Shown one piece after another: positions 5,317 to 6,433 of a DNA stretch of 6,433 nucleotides (within the stretch, counting starts at the first letter, position 1; the number at the start of each line of letters is the position of its first letter). The DNA is taken from the NCBI GenBank assembly GCA_003453735.1, contig DMNE01000101.1:1841-8273 (forward strand), given 5' to 3'. Source of the stretch: Nitrospiraceae bacterium. Lineage in GTDB: Bacteria > Nitrospirota > Thermodesulfovibrionia > Thermodesulfovibrionales > UBA9159. Below the pieces are notes generated by a model. The model had not been told where the DNA came from, made no database searches, and saw only the letters and a list, made by a program, of their open reading frames with translations. The position numbers and the translations under genes were made by a program.

Positions 5317-6269
5317 TTAAGACTTCTTCCGCTTCTTTTGCGTGTACATTGCTTTGTCAGCCTGCACGAGCAGTTCGTCCAGCGAGCGTGGAGCATTGGG
5401 ATCAAAGAACACTACCCCGCAGCACACAGACAATTTGTAATCGCGATTTCTTTTTGCATTATGCAGCTCGAGAGCTTTTTCCAGACGATTTTTAATTACA
5501 TCATCGGTATCCCCTTCGGCTCCTACGGGAATGACAGAAAATTCATCACCGCCGATACGGGCAACAACATCGGACTCCCGATAGTTCCCTTTGAGAATTG
5601 TGGCAAGTTCGACCAGCGTCATATCGCCTTCATGATGTCCATAAGTATCATTGATCTTTTTAAGACCATCAAGATCAACATAGAGCAAATGGAGTCCTTT
5701 CTTTGCTCTCTTCGCTATTTTAAGCAGATGTTCTGCCACCGTGAAAAAAACTCGGCGGTTATAAATTCCCGTAAGTTCGTCGGTAACGGACAGAAAATGG
5801 AGTTTCTCTTCCATGCGCTTTAGTTTCGTCACGTCCTTTGAAACAATGGTAACAGCAGACGTTTTCCCGTCCCGCCCTTTTACCGGGCTAAAGGTCCTAA
5901 AGAAGTCGCGACCGTCCCTGAGGCTCCGGTGCTCATGTTGGACTGAACTGGCGGTTTCAAAGACGTGCTTCACCCTTTCCACAAACCATTTCGTTTCCGC
6001 CTCGGAATGGAATGCGCCGTAAGGTTTTCCTACAAGCTGTTTTTTGTGTAATCCCATCCTCTTTATATGCTTTCTGTTCAAAAAACGACATCGGTAGTTC
6101 TTGTCCACAAGGTATATAGAATCATCCGTCGATTCCACGAGAGAACGGTACCTCTCCTCGCTCTTCTTGTCTTCGCTTCAAACCTCTTTAGTCTTTCTAT
6201 CAGAGCTTCCATCTCAGCATTCTGCCGGCGTAGCTTCTTCAGTTCTCCTGTAAGGAATTCTTTCGTCAT
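5317..6269 (-). pseudogene. PAS-GGDEF diguanylate cyclase, frame broken near 6175
   Basis: The main open frame (6138-5317 if started at GTG 6138, 273 residues) carries a PAS domain at about 1-103 and a GGDEF domain at about 113-270. Visible are DELTGIYNRR (120-129), VDLDGLKKIND (154-164), the active-site GGDEF (196-200) and, five residues before it, the inhibitory-site RESD (187-190). It should make c-di-GMP from two GTP and be feedback-inhibited. The PAS start is incomplete in this frame. The missing N-terminus lies in the neighbouring frame: ATG 6269 reads MTKEFLTGELKKLRRQ and on as a coiled coil to FEA at 6174, and after a one-base step back the main frame continues EDKKSEERYRSLVEST, the usual lead-in to a PAS domain. 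The main frame has a TGA at 6180-6178, so the join must lie below that. The cause is either a single lost base or sequencing error. GAGGAGAGG 12 nt before GTG 6138 might allow internal initiation of a shorter active form. There is no membrane segment. Confidence 0.75.
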
Positions 6270-6308
6270 ATGTTTGCTCTTCACATCATGCCCCAATATG
6301 GTTTACTA

Positions 6309-6314
6309 GTTATA
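6309..6314 (-). promoter_or_regulatory. Possible -10 box for the GGDEF gene
   Basis: TATAAC (6314-6309 on the minus strand) lies within the palindrome GTTATAAC (6309-6316), so it reads as a -10 box on either strand. It would give a leader of about 33 nt to ATG 6269. No clear -35 and only a weak GAAGAG before the ATG. GTG 6284, with GGGG 6 nt upstream, is an alternative start. Confidence 0.3.
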
Positions 6315-6344
6315 ACCTACACCATTTTGAATATTTTGTGAGGC

Positions 6345-6431
6345 GTGATTTCTGCAAAAGATTTTATGCTGGATTATCTGCCTGATATTAAACTGTTAGG
6401 CGTAGAATCGTCGGATCTGGAGCTTGCGTAA
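6345..6431 (+). other. Doubtful mini-ORF at the window edge
   Basis: From GTG 6345 the plus strand reads ISAKDFMLDYLPDIKLLG and on to a stop at 6429-6431 (28 codons; 21 from ATG 6366). The composition looks protein-like, but there is no well-spaced ribosome binding site and no family I recognise. It could be a real small peptide, a gene remnant or chance. The rest of 6297-6433 holds only the GGDEF upstream region. Confidence 0.15.
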
Positions 6432-6433
6432 TT

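Noticed and set aside
5206..5823. 205-codon plus-strand ORF opposite the GGDEF gene
   Set aside because: It is the antisense of a well-supported GGDEF/PAS domain and shows no domain of its own.

Overview
The window reads as ordinary chromosomal DNA of moderate GC from an anaerobic bacterium. A RACo/RamA-type corrinoid activator, a stand-alone MshEN-repeat protein, an AcuC-like deacetylase and a diguanylate cyclase together would fit a Nitrospirota- or Desulfobacterota-like lineage. That placement is inference from gene content, not something the sequence proves. I see no transposase, integrase, CRISPR array, tRNA or rRNA.

Layout. (1) Positions 1-1322, minus strand: the first 440 codons of a ferredoxin-ASKHA reductive activator of corrinoid proteins, cut by the window edge. 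(2) 1323-1482: a divergent promoter region. (3) 1483-2841, plus strand: a likely operon of a 126-residue protein made only of four 29-residue MshEN-type units, a small four-cysteine protein that is readable only across a one-base frameshift, and a SprT-like zinc metalloprotease whose start overlaps the small gene's end. (4) 2950-3702, plus strand: a TPR protein with its own -10 box, closed by a rho-independent terminator. (5) 3801-4721, minus: a complete class II-like histone-deacetylase-family amidohydrolase. (6) 4804-5103, minus: a two-TM LapA/DUF1049 membrane protein. (7) 5317-6269, minus: a PAS-GGDEF diguanylate cyclase whose N-terminal coiled coil lies in another frame from the rest. (8) 6297-6433: an upstream region with one doubtful mini-ORF.

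The most interesting item is the MshEN-repeat protein. Its four 24-residue motifs are separated by exactly five residues each. That is the architecture of the c-di-GMP-binding N-terminus of MshE/PilB-type ATPases, here doubled and without any ATPase. A GGDEF protein with an intact catalytic motif and I-site lies 3.5 kb away, so the window encodes a possible maker and a possible receptor of c-di-GMP; their connection is inference.

Two further patterns stand out. Three genes (MshEN-repeat, TPR, deacetylase) have a TATA(A/G)T box 7-8 nt before the ATG and no usable Shine-Dalgarno, which points to leaderless transcripts. Two genes (the small Cys protein and the GGDEF protein) are each split by an apparent loss of one base, which could be sequencing error, real decay or -1 frameshifting.
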